DNA of 64,000 bases from Kribbella sp. NBC_00382. GTDB taxonomy: Bacteria; Actinomycetota; Actinomycetes; Propionibacteriales; Kribbellaceae. Each line of letters starts with the position of its first letter. Within the stretch, counting starts at the first letter, position 1. Positions 16,425 to 25,440 of this stretch are shown here, in pieces. The notes under the pieces are model-generated. The model had not been told where the DNA came from. It saw nothing but the letters and a program-made list of their open reading frames with translations, and did no database searches. The stretch spans positions 1,488,001 through 1,552,000 of the forward strand of contig NZ_CP107954.1 of the NCBI RefSeq assembly GCF_036067295.1. Direction: 5' to 3'. Position numbers and translations under genes: made by a program.

Positions 16425-16970
16425 TCAGGCGGGGAGTTCGGGTTCGCCGTAGCGATCGACGAGTTCGGCGAACCGGGCAGCCTTGGCGGCGCCGAAGCGC
16501 AGTACGGAGGCCTGGTACGCCGCGGCCGTGACGAAGGCCGGCGGGCTGGACTTGCTGTGGAACTTGTCGGCGTACATCACCAGCTCCTCCTCGACCGTCT
16601 CAGCGAGGTAGTCGCCGGGCGGGATCGGGAGCTGCTGCTCGGCGATGTCCGCACGAGTCAGCCCGACACCGGTGTGATGCGAGCAGAACCGGCTGAGAAC
16701 CTCGGGAAAATCCAGCGAACGCAACAGCTCGTACCCGAGTACGCCGTGCCGGATGTAGGCAGAACCGTCGAGGCGGTGGACGCCGATGTCGTGCAGGAGA
16801 GCGCCGGCGCGGACCAGATCGCCATCGACCTGCAGGTTGTTGGTCTTGATCACCTGCTCGGCGAGCTCGCAGACGATCTGGCAATGGCTGTGGACGACCT
16901 CGAAGGCCGCCCGGGTCGGCGCGTACTGCGCGTGCAGGTCGCGGATCTCCCGGTCGGTCGGGAGCTTCAC
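16425..16970 (-). CDS. HD-domain phosphohydrolase-like protein
   Basis: 181 residues. The metal-binding HD pattern is present: His in VVHSHCQIV, His-Asp in GALLHDIGVHRLDG, and the later HHTGVG and MYADKFHS. It is probably a cytoplasmic phosphohydrolase acting on nucleotides or similar substrates. It overlaps the tetR gene by 4 bases, so the two are translationally coupled, and lies just ahead of the ABC exporter genes. Confidence 0.8.
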   Translation of the reverse strand: MKLPTDREIRDLHAQYAPTRAAFEVVHSHCQIVCELAEQVIKTNNLQVDGDLVRAGALLHDIGVHRLDGSAYIRHGVLGYELLRSLDFPEVLSRFCSHHTGVGLTRADIAEQQLPIPPGDYLAETVEEELVMYADKFHSKSSPPAFVTAAAYQASVLRFGAAKAARFAELVDRYGEPELPA

Positions 16971-17566
16971 TCGGTGAGGTAGTACTGGAGGACCGGGGCC
17001 ATCCGGTCGATCAGCTCGGACATCTCGGCGGAGGCGAGCGGCTCGAGGCCGATCAGGTAGCGGGTCAGCGCCATCCCGATCAGCTGGGTGGCGACGAGGG
17101 ACACCCGTAGCGGTGCATCCGGTACGCCGAGAGCCTGGGCCACCGGTTGCATGATCAGCTCGGTGATGCCCTCCCGCATCATCCGGGCGACGTCGTCGCT
17201 GCTGACCACGCTGCGCAGGACCGCCTTCATCCGCTGCTGGCCGTCGGGCGACTCCCAGACGCTGAGGAAGACGGTGATGATCCGCCGGCCGAGCTCGTCG
17301 CGCGGACCGTCGAGCACGTGCGCCGCCACCTCACGCGGGTCGATCGGCAGCGCCATCGACTCGACGAACAACTCGTCTTTGCTGTCGAAATAGTGGTGGA
17401 TCAGCGCCGCATCCACACCAGCTTCTCTGGCGACCGCTCGAAGCGAGGTGGCTGTAAACCCCTTACCAGCAAAGGATTCCCGGGCGGCTCGCAGGATGTC
17501 TCCCCGAGTATCCGGTCCGCCGGGCCGACGGCCAGGGGTGCGAGCCTTCGGCGTACCGGGGGTCAC
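16967..17566 (-). CDS. TetR-family transcriptional regulator
   Basis: 199 residues. A Pro/Arg-rich lead is followed by the helix-turn-helix [20 protein letters not shown], then [19 protein letters not shown]. The C-terminal domain belongs to the TetR_C group with [15 protein letters not shown]. It overlaps genes on both sides by 4 bases (isomerase upstream, HD protein downstream). It likely controls the ABC exporter through the palindrome at 16367. Confidence 0.88.
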   Translation of the reverse strand: MTPGTPKARTPGRRPGGPDTRGDILRAARESFAGKGFTATSLRAVAREAGVDAALIHHYFDSKDELFVESMALPIDPREVAAHVLDGPRDELGRRIITVFLSVWESPDGQQRMKAVLRSVVSSDDVARMMREGITELIMQPVAQALGVPDAPLRVSLVATQLIGMALTRYLIGLEPLASAEMSELIDRMAPVLQYYLTE

Positions 17567-18426
17567 GAGTCGAGCTCCGACACCTCACCGGAACTGGAGA
17601 CAGCGAAGGCGGAGCGGCGGCCGACGGCGGCGTCGGCGGTACGGACGAAGTGCTTGCGGGTGAACTCGAGCGACTCGATCAGGTCGACCTCGCGCTCGGA
17701 CCGGCTGGTGGCGCGCCGGGTGTTGATCTCGATGATGATGTGGCCGTCGAACTCCTGGTTGGCGAGCACCTGCAGCAGGTCGCCCGCACGCTGGGTACCG
17801 CGGCCCGGTACCAGGTGTTCGTCCTTCGCCGAGCCCGTGCCGTCGGTCAGGTGGATGTGCCGCAGCGTGCTGCCCATCGTCGCGGCCAGCTCGACGCAGT
17901 CCTGCTCGGCGGTCGAGGCGTGCGACAGGTCGAGCGTGGTGTGCGCGTAGGTCTGCTCGGTCGGGTCCCAGCTCGGCGCGTACGCCTGCAGGCCCTTGCC
18001 AGGCGCGCGCCAGGGGTACATGTTCTCGACCGCGAAGATGATCCCGGACTCCGCCTCGAGCCGTGCGATGCCCTCGACGAACCCGCGCGCGTAGTCGCGC
18101 TGCCACCGGAACGGCGGATGCACGACGACCACGTCGGCGCCCAGCTCCTTCGCCGCCTCCGCGCTGCGCTCGAGCTTGCCCCACGGGTCGGTACCCCAGA
18201 CCCGCTGGGTGATCAGCAGACAGGGCGCGTGGATCGCCAGCACCGGCAGCTGGTGGTAGTCGACCAGCCGCTGGATCGCATCGATCTGGGTGCTCAGCGG
18301 GTCGATACCGACCATCACCTCGACCCCGTCGTACCCGAGCCGGGCCGCCAGCTCGAAGCAGCTGGCGGTCGACTCCGGGTACACCGAAGCGTTGGAGAGG
18401 CCGATCTTCACGGTGTCGCGGGTCAT
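17563..18426 (-). CDS. Sugar phosphate isomerase/epimerase-like TIM-barrel protein
   Basis: 287 residues of the AP-endonuclease-2/xylose-isomerase-like barrel. Metal-site blocks are visible: the N-terminal [70 protein letters not shown] and HIIIEINT. The likely activity is isomerisation or epimerisation of a sugar or inositol-like compound; the substrate cannot be read. It overlaps tetR by 4 bases. Confidence 0.8.
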   Translation of the reverse strand: MTRDTVKIGLSNASVYPESTASCFELAARLGYDGVEVMVGIDPLSTQIDAIQRLVDYHQLPVLAIHAPCLLITQRVWGTDPWGKLERSAEAAKELGADVVVVHPPFRWQRDYARGFVEGIARLEAESGIIFAVENMYPWRAPGKGLQAYAPSWDPTEQTYAHTTLDLSHASTAEQDCVELAATMGSTLRHIHLTDGTGSAKDEHLVPGRGTQRAGDLLQVLANQEFDGHIIIEINTRRATSRSEREVDLIESLEFTRKHFVRTADAAVGRRSAFAVSSSGEVSELDS

Positions 18427-18448
18427 CAGTACTTGCCTTCGTGGTAGT

Positions 18449-19381
18449 TCATCGGGGCTGCAACTGGTCGAGGCGGGACAGGATCACGCCTTCGCGCAAA
18501 GCCCACGGGCAGACCTCGAGCGAGGTCAGGTCGAAAAGGTCCATCACGGCGTCGGCGACCAGCGCGCCCGCGACCACCTGGCTCGATCGGCCCGCCGAGA
18601 CGCCCGGCAGCTCCCCGCGCTCATGAGCGGTCATCGCGATCAGCTTCGGCAGCCACTCGGTCAGGGCGTCGCGATTGAGCGAGCGCGGCACGTAGGGCCC
18701 GTCGTCGGACGGGGCCGCGCCGGTGATCCTCGCCAGGGAGCGGAAGGTTTTGCTCGTCGCAACGGCACGCTGGGGCTTGCCTGCCCGGAGTACGTCGCCG
18801 GCGACCGCGGCCATCTCGATCCGGATCCGGCGGCGCAACGCCTTGACCTCGTCCTTGTCCGGCGGGTCCTGGGTCAGCGACTCCCGGGTCAGCCGGCCGG
18901 CGCCCAGCGGCACGGACACGGCGACCGTCGGCTCCTCGTCGGACCCGGCCGCGATCTCCAGTGAGCCGCCACCGATGTCGAAGACGGCCAGCCGGCCGGA
19001 CGACCAGCCGAACCACCGGCGGACGGCGAGGAACGTCAGCCGCGCCTCGTCCTGGCCGGTCAGCACCTGGAGGTCGACCTCGGTCTGGGCCCGGACCCGG
19101 TCGAGCACCTTCTCACCGTTCGGCGCCTCACGGAGCGCGGAGGTGGCGAACGCCATCACCGACTCGCAGCCCTTGTCGGCGGCCAGCTCGGCCGCCTCGG
19201 AGATGAACGAGACCAGCTCGTCCGACCCGGACTGGGCGATCCGGCCGTCCTTCTCGAGGTGCTCGGCGAGCCTCAGCTCGGTCTTGTGCGAGTACGCCGG
19301 CAGCGGCGCGGCACCACGATGTGCGTCCACCACGAGAAGGTGGACGGTATTGGATCCCACGTCGAGTACACCGAGGCGCAT
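18449..19381 (-). CDS. Ppx/GppA-family exopolyphosphatase
   Basis: About 310 residues. The ASKHA-fold phosphate motifs are clear: [19 protein letters not shown] at the start and [13 protein letters not shown] in the middle. The family hydrolyses inorganic polyphosphate or pppGpp. ATG 19381 gives the usual [12 protein letters not shown] start; GTG 19390 (GGAG 9 bases upstream) is an equally possible start. It heads the leftward gene run 19.4-14.9 kb, 22 bases before the isomerase. Confidence 0.85.
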   Translation of the reverse strand: MRLGVLDVGSNTVHLLVVDAHRGAAPLPAYSHKTELRLAEHLEKDGRIAQSGSDELVSFISEAAELAADKGCESVMAFATSALREAPNGEKVLDRVRAQTEVDLQVLTGQDEARLTFLAVRRWFGWSSGRLAVFDIGGGSLEIAAGSDEEPTVAVSVPLGAGRLTRESLTQDPPDKDEVKALRRRIRIEMAAVAGDVLRAGKPQRAVATSKTFRSLARITGAAPSDDGPYVPRSLNRDALTEWLPKLIAMTAHERGELPGVSAGRSSQVVAGALVADAVMDLFDLTSLEVCPWALREGVILSRLDQLQPR

Positions 19382-19517
19382 ACCCTCCACGCTACTTGAC
19401 TCCGGGAGTTCATCTGGTCGGCCTGGTGCTGTCTTCCCCGAGATTTGATTCAGGCGCGGCTTACGCAGTACTGGTTTCGATGACCGGGTATCGCGGCGGG
19501 AAGCGTACTCTTTCGGG

Positions 19518-20270
19518 GTGCCTGAGGTATCTCTTGACTTTCCCCGAGCCTATGTCGAGTTCGTCGACCCCGAGGACGCCGATCAGGTGTTCCGGTGCGA
19601 CCTGACCTGGCTGACCTCCAACTGGACCTGCATCTTCGGCGGTGGCTGCAAGGGCATCTACAAGGGCCGCCCGAACGACGGCTGCTGCACGCTCGGCGCG
19701 CACTTCTCCGACGAGGACGACGAGAAGCGGGTCAAGGGCTACGTCAAGCAGCTCGGCAACGAGGACTGGCAGTTCCGCAAAGAGGGCAAGAAGAACGGCT
19801 GGGTCGAGACCGACGACGAGGGCGACCGCAAGACCCGCGTCTGGGAAGGTGCCTGCATCTTCCTGAACCGGCCGGACTTCCCCGCTGGTGGCGGCTGCGC
19901 ACTGCACGGGCTCGCCCTCAAGCAGGGTGTGCACTTCGTCGAGACGAAGCCGGATGTCTGCTGGCAGCTGCCGATCCGGCGGACCTTCCGCGAGGTCGAG
20001 CGGCCGGACGGCACGTCGTACACAGAGGTCGGGATCGGCGAGTACGACCGGCGCGGCTGGGGGCCGGGTGGGCATGACCTGGACTGGTACTGCACCGGCA
20101 ACACCGAGGCGCACATCGCGGTCGAGGCGGTCTTCGAGTCGAGCAAGGTCGAGCTCCAGACGCTGATGGGGCTGAAGGCTTACGACGTACTCGCGGAGTA
20201 CTGCCGGCAGCACCTGGAAGCAGTCCGTCCGTTGCTTCCGCACCCGGCTTCCTTGCCTCTGATCAACTAA
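19518..20270 (+). CDS. Cysteine-rich conserved protein, unknown function
   Basis: 250 residues from a GTG start. Many cysteines are grouped: [53 protein letters not shown]. The pattern suggests bound metal (zinc or an Fe-S cluster), as in the loose YkgJ/UPF0153 type of CxnCC proteins, but I cannot name the family firmly. It has no signal or membrane segment and diverges from ppx. Confidence 0.7.
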   Translation: MPEVSLDFPRAYVEFVDPEDADQVFRCDLTWLTSNWTCIFGGGCKGIYKGRPNDGCCTLGAHFSDEDDEKRVKGYVKQLGNEDWQFRKEGKKNGWVETDDEGDRKTRVWEGACIFLNRPDFPAGGGCALHGLALKQGVHFVETKPDVCWQLPIRRTFREVERPDGTSYTEVGIGEYDRRGWGPGGHDLDWYCTGNTEAHIAVEAVFESSKVELQTLMGLKAYDVLAEYCRQHLEAVRPLLPHPASLPLIN

Positions 20271-20370
20271 CCCCCACCACTGCTTTTTGCTTGTTCTTTT
20301 GTAGTTAGGGTTGCCTTTCTTCGACACCCCGGATCTGCGGGGTCGGTCGTCGGCGGACAGAATGATCGGC

Positions 20371-21003
20371 ATGCGCCTGGATCATCTGTCTTACGCGGCC
20401 GGACCCGACGGGTACAAGGCAACGGTCGAGCGGCTGTCCGCCGTGCTCGGCGCGGAGTTCGTCGACGGTGGCGTGCACCCGCGCTTCGGCACGGTGAACC
20501 ACATCCTGCCGCTGGAGAACGACCGCTACATCGAGGTCGTCGACGTGCTCGACCACCCGTCCTCGGACAAGGCGCCGTTCGGGCAGGCGGTACGGGCTCG
20601 CAAGGAGCTCGGCGGCGGCTGGCTCGGCTGGGTGGTCGCCGTCCGCGACATGGCCCGGATGGAGCAGCGCCTCGGGCGTGACGCCGTCCCCGGCAACCGG
20701 CACCGGCCGGACGGGGCTAACATCACCTGGCGCCAGATCGGCGTCAAGGGACTCATGGCCGACCCGCAACTGCCGTTCTTCATCCACTGGGACGACCTGA
20801 CCCAACACCCCTCCGTCGGCGGCAAGGGCATCAAGCTGACCGGCCTCGAGATCGCCGGCGACCCGACCCGGGTCACCGACTGGATCGGCCACCCGGCCGA
20901 CCACCTGCTCGACGACCTCGACGTCGCCTGGGTCGGCCCCAACGGTCAGCCCGGTCTGGTCGCTGCCGTCTTCCAGACCCCGGACGGCATCGTCCGGCTC
21001 TGA
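20371..21003 (+). CDS. Glyoxalase-like (VOC) domain protein
   Basis: 210 residues; the start is ATG 20371 (MRLDHLSYAAG), with ATG 20362 possible. It opens with the VOC signature RLDHLSYA and contains NHILPLENDRYIEVVDVLD and FFIHWDD, as in the large Glyoxalase_3 group. The enzyme activity cannot be read. It is the first of three tightly spaced genes with an S51 peptidase and a second VOC protein. Confidence 0.75.
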   Translation: MRLDHLSYAAGPDGYKATVERLSAVLGAEFVDGGVHPRFGTVNHILPLENDRYIEVVDVLDHPSSDKAPFGQAVRARKELGGGWLGWVVAVRDMARMEQRLGRDAVPGNRHRPDGANITWRQIGVKGLMADPQLPFFIHWDDLTQHPSVGGKGIKLTGLEIAGDPTRVTDWIGHPADHLLDDLDVAWVGPNGQPGLVAAVFQTPDGIVRL

Positions 21004-21013
21004 GCACGCCCCG

Positions 21014-21718
21014 ATGAGCGCATCGCAGATCTTCGCGATCTCTGGGATCCTCACCGGAGATCGCTCGCGCACCCGCGATCTGATCTCGTACGCCGTATCG
21101 CTCGCCGCCGTCGAAGACCGCCCGACCCGCTTCTGCTTCATCCCGACCGCAGAAGGCGACAACCCCTATGTGGTCGAGTGGTTCGAAGGTGCCTTCGGCA
21201 ACGACCCGACCGTCGAAGCCAGCACCCTGACCCTCTTCACCCGCCCCAACGTGCCGGACGTCCGCAAACACCTGCTGGCCCAGGATGTCCTCTGGGTCGG
21301 CGGCGGCAGCGTCGTCAACCTGATGGCGGTCTGGCGAGCGCATGGCCTCCCCGAGATCCTCCACGAGTGCTGGCAGAACGGCGTCGTGATGGCCGGCCAG
21401 AGCGCCGGCAGCCTCTGCTGGCACATCGGCGGACCGACCGATTCGTTCAGCGGGTCATTGGATGCCTTCAGCAACGGCCTCGGCTGGCTCCCGTGGAGCA
21501 ACGGCGTCCACGACGACCTCGCCGACCAGCCCCGGCGTACGACGTACCGGCGCTTGGTCGCCTCGGGTGAACTTCCGCCCGGCTACGCAACCGAGGACGG
21601 CGTCGGGCTCCACTACCTCGACGGCGCTTTCCACGAGGCCGTCTCGGTGAAGCCCGACGCCCGCGCCTGGTACGTCGAAGCCGACCGGGAGACCGAGATC
21701 GTGCCCCGACTGCTGTGA
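21014..21718 (+). CDS. Peptidase family S51 (dipeptidase E-like)
   Basis: 234 residues. Family features are the N-terminal strand IFAISGILTGD, FCFIPTAEGD, the oxyanion block DVLWVGGGSVVNLMAVWR and the nucleophile elbow AGQSAGS (Ser130). The C-terminal EDGVGLHYLDG completes the fold. It is probably a cytoplasmic Asp-X dipeptidase or cyanophycinase-related hydrolase. Only 10 bases follow the VOC gene, and the stop overlaps the next VOC start. It is an intact relative of the broken gene at 7131. Confidence 0.82.
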   Translation: MSASQIFAISGILTGDRSRTRDLISYAVSLAAVEDRPTRFCFIPTAEGDNPYVVEWFEGAFGNDPTVEASTLTLFTRPNVPDVRKHLLAQDVLWVGGGSVVNLMAVWRAHGLPEILHECWQNGVVMAGQSAGSLCWHIGGPTDSFSGSLDAFSNGLGWLPWSNGVHDDLADQPRRTTYRRLVASGELPPGYATEDGVGLHYLDGAFHEAVSVKPDARAWYVEADRETEIVPRLL

Positions 21719-22332
21719 TGGATCATCTCGTCTACGCGACACCGGACCTGGCGGCGACCGTTGCCGCCTTCACGGCAGCGACCGGGCTGACTCCAATGCC
21801 AGGTGGCGTGCATGTCGGCCGCGGAACTCGCAACGAGTTGGTCGGGCTCGGCCCTGGGCGCTATCTGGAGATCATCGGGCCTGATCTGGGGCAGCCGGAT
21901 CCTGAGTCGCCACGGCCGTTCGGGATCGATGAGTTGGCGCAGCCGCGGGTGGTTACCTGGGCGATCGGGTCGACGGATCTGGATGCTGCTGTTGCGGCGG
22001 CTCGGGCCGCTGGGTTCGATCCGGGTGAGCCGGAGGGGATGTCGCGGAGTACGCCGGAAGGGGACCTGCTGGAGTGGCGGCTGACGTCGGCGTTCACTGA
22101 GCCGACGGGGTTGGTGCCGTTCCTGATCGACTGGGGGCGGACGGTCCACCCGAGTAGTCGGGGGCTGCCTCAGGCGGAGCTGGTTTCGTTCATGGGGTTT
22201 GCGCCGCAGCCGGGCGAGGTCGCTTGGATGCTCGATGCGGTGGGGGCGGAGCTGGCTTTGGCTGCTGGGGAGGCGGGGCTGAGCGTAGTACTGGGGACGC
22301 CTCGTGGAGTGGTTCGGTTAGAGGAGCTCTAG
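21718..22332 (+). CDS. Glyoxalase-like (VOC) protein
   Basis: 204 residues. The start ATG 21718 overlaps the S51 stop. MDHLVYATPDLAATVAAF is the VOC opening; GPGRYLEIIGPD and PFLIDWGRT repeat the pattern of the VOC protein two genes upstream, so the pair are probably paralogues. Its 3' end overlaps the convergent acyltransferase by 15 bases. Its coding strand is strikingly G-rich compared with the upstream genes. Confidence 0.75.
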   Translation: MDHLVYATPDLAATVAAFTAATGLTPMPGGVHVGRGTRNELVGLGPGRYLEIIGPDLGQPDPESPRPFGIDELAQPRVVTWAIGSTDLDAAVAAARAAGFDPGEPEGMSRSTPEGDLLEWRLTSAFTEPTGLVPFLIDWGRTVHPSSRGLPQAELVSFMGFAPQPGEVAWMLDAVGAELALAAGEAGLSVVLGTPRGVVRLEEL

Positions 22333-23799
22333 CTCGGCCAGCGATGTCTCCAGATGCGCCAGCAGGCGTTGGAGGTGGGGGACGGTGCGGCGGCAGCCGA
22401 CCAGGCCGAAATGGAGTTGGTGGTCGTAGCTGGTGACGCTGATGTTGAGGGCCTGGCCGTTGAGGACGATCGACGCCGGGTAGGTGCCGAGGAGGCGGGA
22501 GCGGTTCCAGTAGAGGGGACTGTCCGACGGGCCTGGGATGTTGGAGATGACCAGGTTGTACGGCGGTGGGGTGCGGCCGGCCAATCCCGGGATGACGGCG
22601 GCGGGGCCGGCCGAGCCTAGGCCGAGCGCGCCGATCATCAGGTTCTGCATCGGGCTGAGTTGGGACAGGACGCCCTTGCCGTAGGTGGTCGAGTCCATGA
22701 TCCGGCGAATGCGTTGCTCGGGGTCGATCTCGTCCGTCGCCAGGTCCGCGATCAGCGTGGCGAGCGAGTTCCCACCACCCGTACCGTTGCCGTCGGCACC
22801 ACGCAGTGACACCGGCACCATCGCCGTCAAACCCTTGTCCGGAAGGGCTCTGAGGTCGATCAAGTAGTTGCGCAAGGCCCCTGAACACATCGCGAGCATC
22901 ACGTCGTTGAGGGTCGCGCCGGTCATCGCGCGCACCTTCTCCAACCGCTCCATCGGCCACGACTGCGCCGCGAACCGTCGCGCCGCGCTGATCGGCTGGT
23001 TGAAGACCGTCTGCGGCGCCTTGAAGGCCACCGACGAATGCTCGTGCTGCAGAGCTCGCAGCGCACTCCTGAACCCGACCGGCGACAGCCCGGCGACATC
23101 CGCCAGCAGCCGCCCGACTCCCCCGACCGCCTTGCCGGCCTCACCCGGCAACCGCCCGACCGCGGAGAACAACTCAGCCGCCGTCGGCAGCCCACCAGCA
23201 AGACCAGACGCCACCGGCTCGCCAACAGAAGAACTGCTGGGCTGGTCCGCGAGCACACGATCCGGCAGCGCGTAAGTGGCCGGCATCTCCGTCTGGGTCG
23301 GATCAGCGGTCAGCGTGTTCTGCATCCACTTCAGCGCGGTGACCCCGTCGATCAGCGAGTGGTGGATCTTGCTGTACACGGCGAAGCGACGCCCCTGGAC
23401 CCCCTCGATGAGGTGCATCTCCCAGAGCGGGCGGTGGCGGTCCAGCAGGGTGCCGTGGAGGCGACTGGTCAGCTCGAAGAGCTCCCGGTACCGGCCGGGC
23501 CGGGCCAACCCGGAGAGCCTCACGTGGTACTCGAGATCGATGTCCCGATCCTGGTCCCAGGACCAGTAGCCGAGGTCGAGCGCGCGGTGCCGGACCCGGC
23601 GGGTGAAGAGCGGATTGATCGTCTGGTTCTGGGTGATGTCCTCGTACAGCCGCGCCACGTAATCCCGGGTGCCGTCGGGAAAGACCTGGTCCCGGGCGCC
23701 CTCGGGCAACTCGAAGAGCATCAGTCCGCCGACGTGCATCGCCTGTTCGCGCGTCTCACCGAGCAAGAACATCGCGTCCAGCGGTCCCACTGCGGTCAT
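22318..23799 (-). CDS. Wax ester synthase/diacylglycerol acyltransferase (WS/DGAT)
   Basis: 493 residues, the usual family length. The N-terminus PLDAMFLLGETREQAMHVGG and the catalytic HHSLIDG (His146, His147, Asp151) are intact, as are the late blocks MVPVSLR, YNLVISNIPGP and LGTYPAS. It transfers acyl groups from acyl-CoA to diacylglycerol or fatty alcohol to make storage lipid at the membrane. It is a single gene with a strong stem just upstream of its ATG. Confidence 0.92.
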   Translation of the reverse strand: MTAVGPLDAMFLLGETREQAMHVGGLMLFELPEGARDQVFPDGTRDYVARLYEDITQNQTINPLFTRRVRHRALDLGYWSWDQDRDIDLEYHVRLSGLARPGRYRELFELTSRLHGTLLDRHRPLWEMHLIEGVQGRRFAVYSKIHHSLIDGVTALKWMQNTLTADPTQTEMPATYALPDRVLADQPSSSSVGEPVASGLAGGLPTAAELFSAVGRLPGEAGKAVGGVGRLLADVAGLSPVGFRSALRALQHEHSSVAFKAPQTVFNQPISAARRFAAQSWPMERLEKVRAMTGATLNDVMLAMCSGALRNYLIDLRALPDKGLTAMVPVSLRGADGNGTGGGNSLATLIADLATDEIDPEQRIRRIMDSTTYGKGVLSQLSPMQNLMIGALGLGSAGPAAVIPGLAGRTPPPYNLVISNIPGPSDSPLYWNRSRLLGTYPASIVLNGQALNISVTSYDHQLHFGLVGCRRTVPHLQRLLAHLETSLAELELL

Positions 23800-23819
23800 C
23801 CGTCCTCCGCCCCGACCCG

Positions 23820-23867
23820 AAAGTCGCCTCAGGCTGTTACTCGTGCTAACCAGCCTGAGGCGACTTT
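23820..23867 (-). terminator. Terminator stem after the hexosaminidase gene
   Basis: Perfect 17-bp arms (AAAGTCGCCTCAGGCTG and complement) with a 14-base loop, placed 39 bases after the GH20 stop. On the minus strand the stem ends in TTT. It also lies 21 bases above the WS/DGAT start codon, so it may shield that gene from readthrough. Confidence 0.75.
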
Positions 23868-23905
23868 AGTTACCCCCGCAGTATCTGCAAGGTCAGGGAC
23901 CAGGC

Positions 23906-25330
23906 TCAGTCGAGCGGACGGTAGGTCAATCCGAGAGCCTCGATGCGGGTCAGGTGCGGCCGCAGCCGGTCCAGGAACTCGTCGTACGAGGTCTTCGGCG
24001 ACCCCCAAGCGCGCTCGGCGAAGGCCGACAGTCGCGGCAGCAGCATGTAGCCGACGCGCTCCGGGCCCTCCATGTACTCCGTCCAGACCTGGCACTGGGT
24101 CCCGACGATCCGGGCCTCCTCCTCAGCGGTCAGGCCGGGCGGGATCACCTCGAAGTCGTAGACCTTCTCCAGCGGCGTGAAGTGCCCGATCGCCAGCGGC
24201 TCGGTCTCCGGGTCGCCCTGGTAGTAGTCGAAGTACACCGACTGGTTCGGCGCCATCACCACGTCGTGGCCGGCCTTCGCCGCCACCTCACCACGGTCCG
24301 GCCCACGCCACGCCATGATCACGGCGCTCTTCGGGCAGTCCGTCTCGACCATCTCGTCCCAGCCGACCAGGCGCCGGCCATCCTCGGTCAGTACCGCCGA
24401 GACCTGCTCGGTGAACCACCCCTGCAGCTGCCCCGCATCCGTGAGCCCCAGCTCAGCCTGCCGCGCCTGCGCCGCCTCGGACGTCCGCCACTGGACATCG
24501 GGGCACTCGTCGCCGCCCAGGTGGATGTACGGACCGGGGAAGATGTCGAGCACCTCCCGCAGTACCGTCCGGACGAAGTCGACCGTCGCGTCATTGACGT
24601 TCAGCACGTCGTCGCTGATGCCCCAGACCTGCCGGACGCCGAGCTGCTGGTCCGGGTTGTTGCCGAGCTCCGGGTACGCCGCGATGGCCGCCTGCATGTG
24701 ACCGGGCAGGTCGATCTCCGGTACGACGGTGATGCCCCGCTCACCCGCGTACGCGACGATCTCGCGCAGGTCATCCTTCGTGTAGAAGCCGCCGTGCCGC
24801 GTCCCGTCGTAGGTGAACTCCGTCTGGCCGTGCGACATCTTGCCGACCATGGTCTCGGGCCGCCAGGCGCCGACCTCGGTGAGCTTCGGGAACGCGTCGA
24901 TCTGGACCCGCCAGCCCTGGTCGTCGGTCAGGTGCAGGTGCAGCACGTTCATCCTGTGCAGCTCGATCGCGTCGATCACCCGCAGCACGAACTCCTTCGG
25001 CATGAAGTGCCGGCTGACGTCCAGCATCATGCCGCGCCAGCCGAACCGCGGCGCGTCGGCGATGTGCACGGCCGGCACGGCGAGCCCGCCGTCGACCTCG
25101 GTCGCCGCGTCGAGCAGCTGCTTGTAGGTCTGCTCGGCGTACCGCAGCGACTCCTCGGAGCCAGCCGACAGCCGGGCGCCATCGGGCGTCACATCGATCC
25201 GGTACTCCGTAGCGCCGAGGTTCTCTACGACGGTACGGACGGCGTCGCCGGCCGGGTCGGCGCTGACCCACTGGCCGTCGGCGACGACGAGCTCTCGGGG
25301 GGCGGGGACGATCGCGATCTGTTCGGACAT
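23906..25330 (-). CDS. Beta-N-acetylhexosaminidase (GH20)
   Basis: 474 residues. ATG 25330 is chosen because GGAG lies 5 bases upstream. There is an N-terminal GH20b-type domain (about residues 1-120), then the catalytic barrel with RGMMLDVSRHFMP, LHLHLTDDQGWR, VPEIDLPGHMQAA and the Asp-Glu pair in LGGDECP (Asp274, Glu275), later WDEM and AWRG. It cleaves terminal GlcNAc/GalNAc from chitin or cell-wall fragments by substrate-assisted catalysis. It has no signal peptide, so it may act on imported oligosaccharides. Confidence 0.92.
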   Translation of the reverse strand: MSEQIAIVPAPRELVVADGQWVSADPAGDAVRTVVENLGATEYRIDVTPDGARLSAGSEESLRYAEQTYKQLLDAATEVDGGLAVPAVHIADAPRFGWRGMMLDVSRHFMPKEFVLRVIDAIELHRMNVLHLHLTDDQGWRVQIDAFPKLTEVGAWRPETMVGKMSHGQTEFTYDGTRHGGFYTKDDLREIVAYAGERGITVVPEIDLPGHMQAAIAAYPELGNNPDQQLGVRQVWGISDDVLNVNDATVDFVRTVLREVLDIFPGPYIHLGGDECPDVQWRTSEAAQARQAELGLTDAGQLQGWFTEQVSAVLTEDGRRLVGWDEMVETDCPKSAVIMAWRGPDRGEVAAKAGHDVVMAPNQSVYFDYYQGDPETEPLAIGHFTPLEKVYDFEVIPPGLTAEEEARIVGTQCQVWTEYMEGPERVGYMLLPRLSAFAERAWGSPKTSYDEFLDRLRPHLTRIEALGLTYRPLD

Positions 25331-25440
25331 CCGGACTCCAAGTGAGGGCAACGGGTACTAACGAAAGCTGGCGACGAAAAGCCGCTGACCGCGACCCTAC
25401 CCGAGCTGCCGAAGCTCCTTTTGAGTGAGAAGGTGAGCGG

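Noticed and set aside
23954..25345. 463-residue plus-strand frame opposite the GH20 gene
   Set aside because: Antisense shadow of an intact glycosidase.
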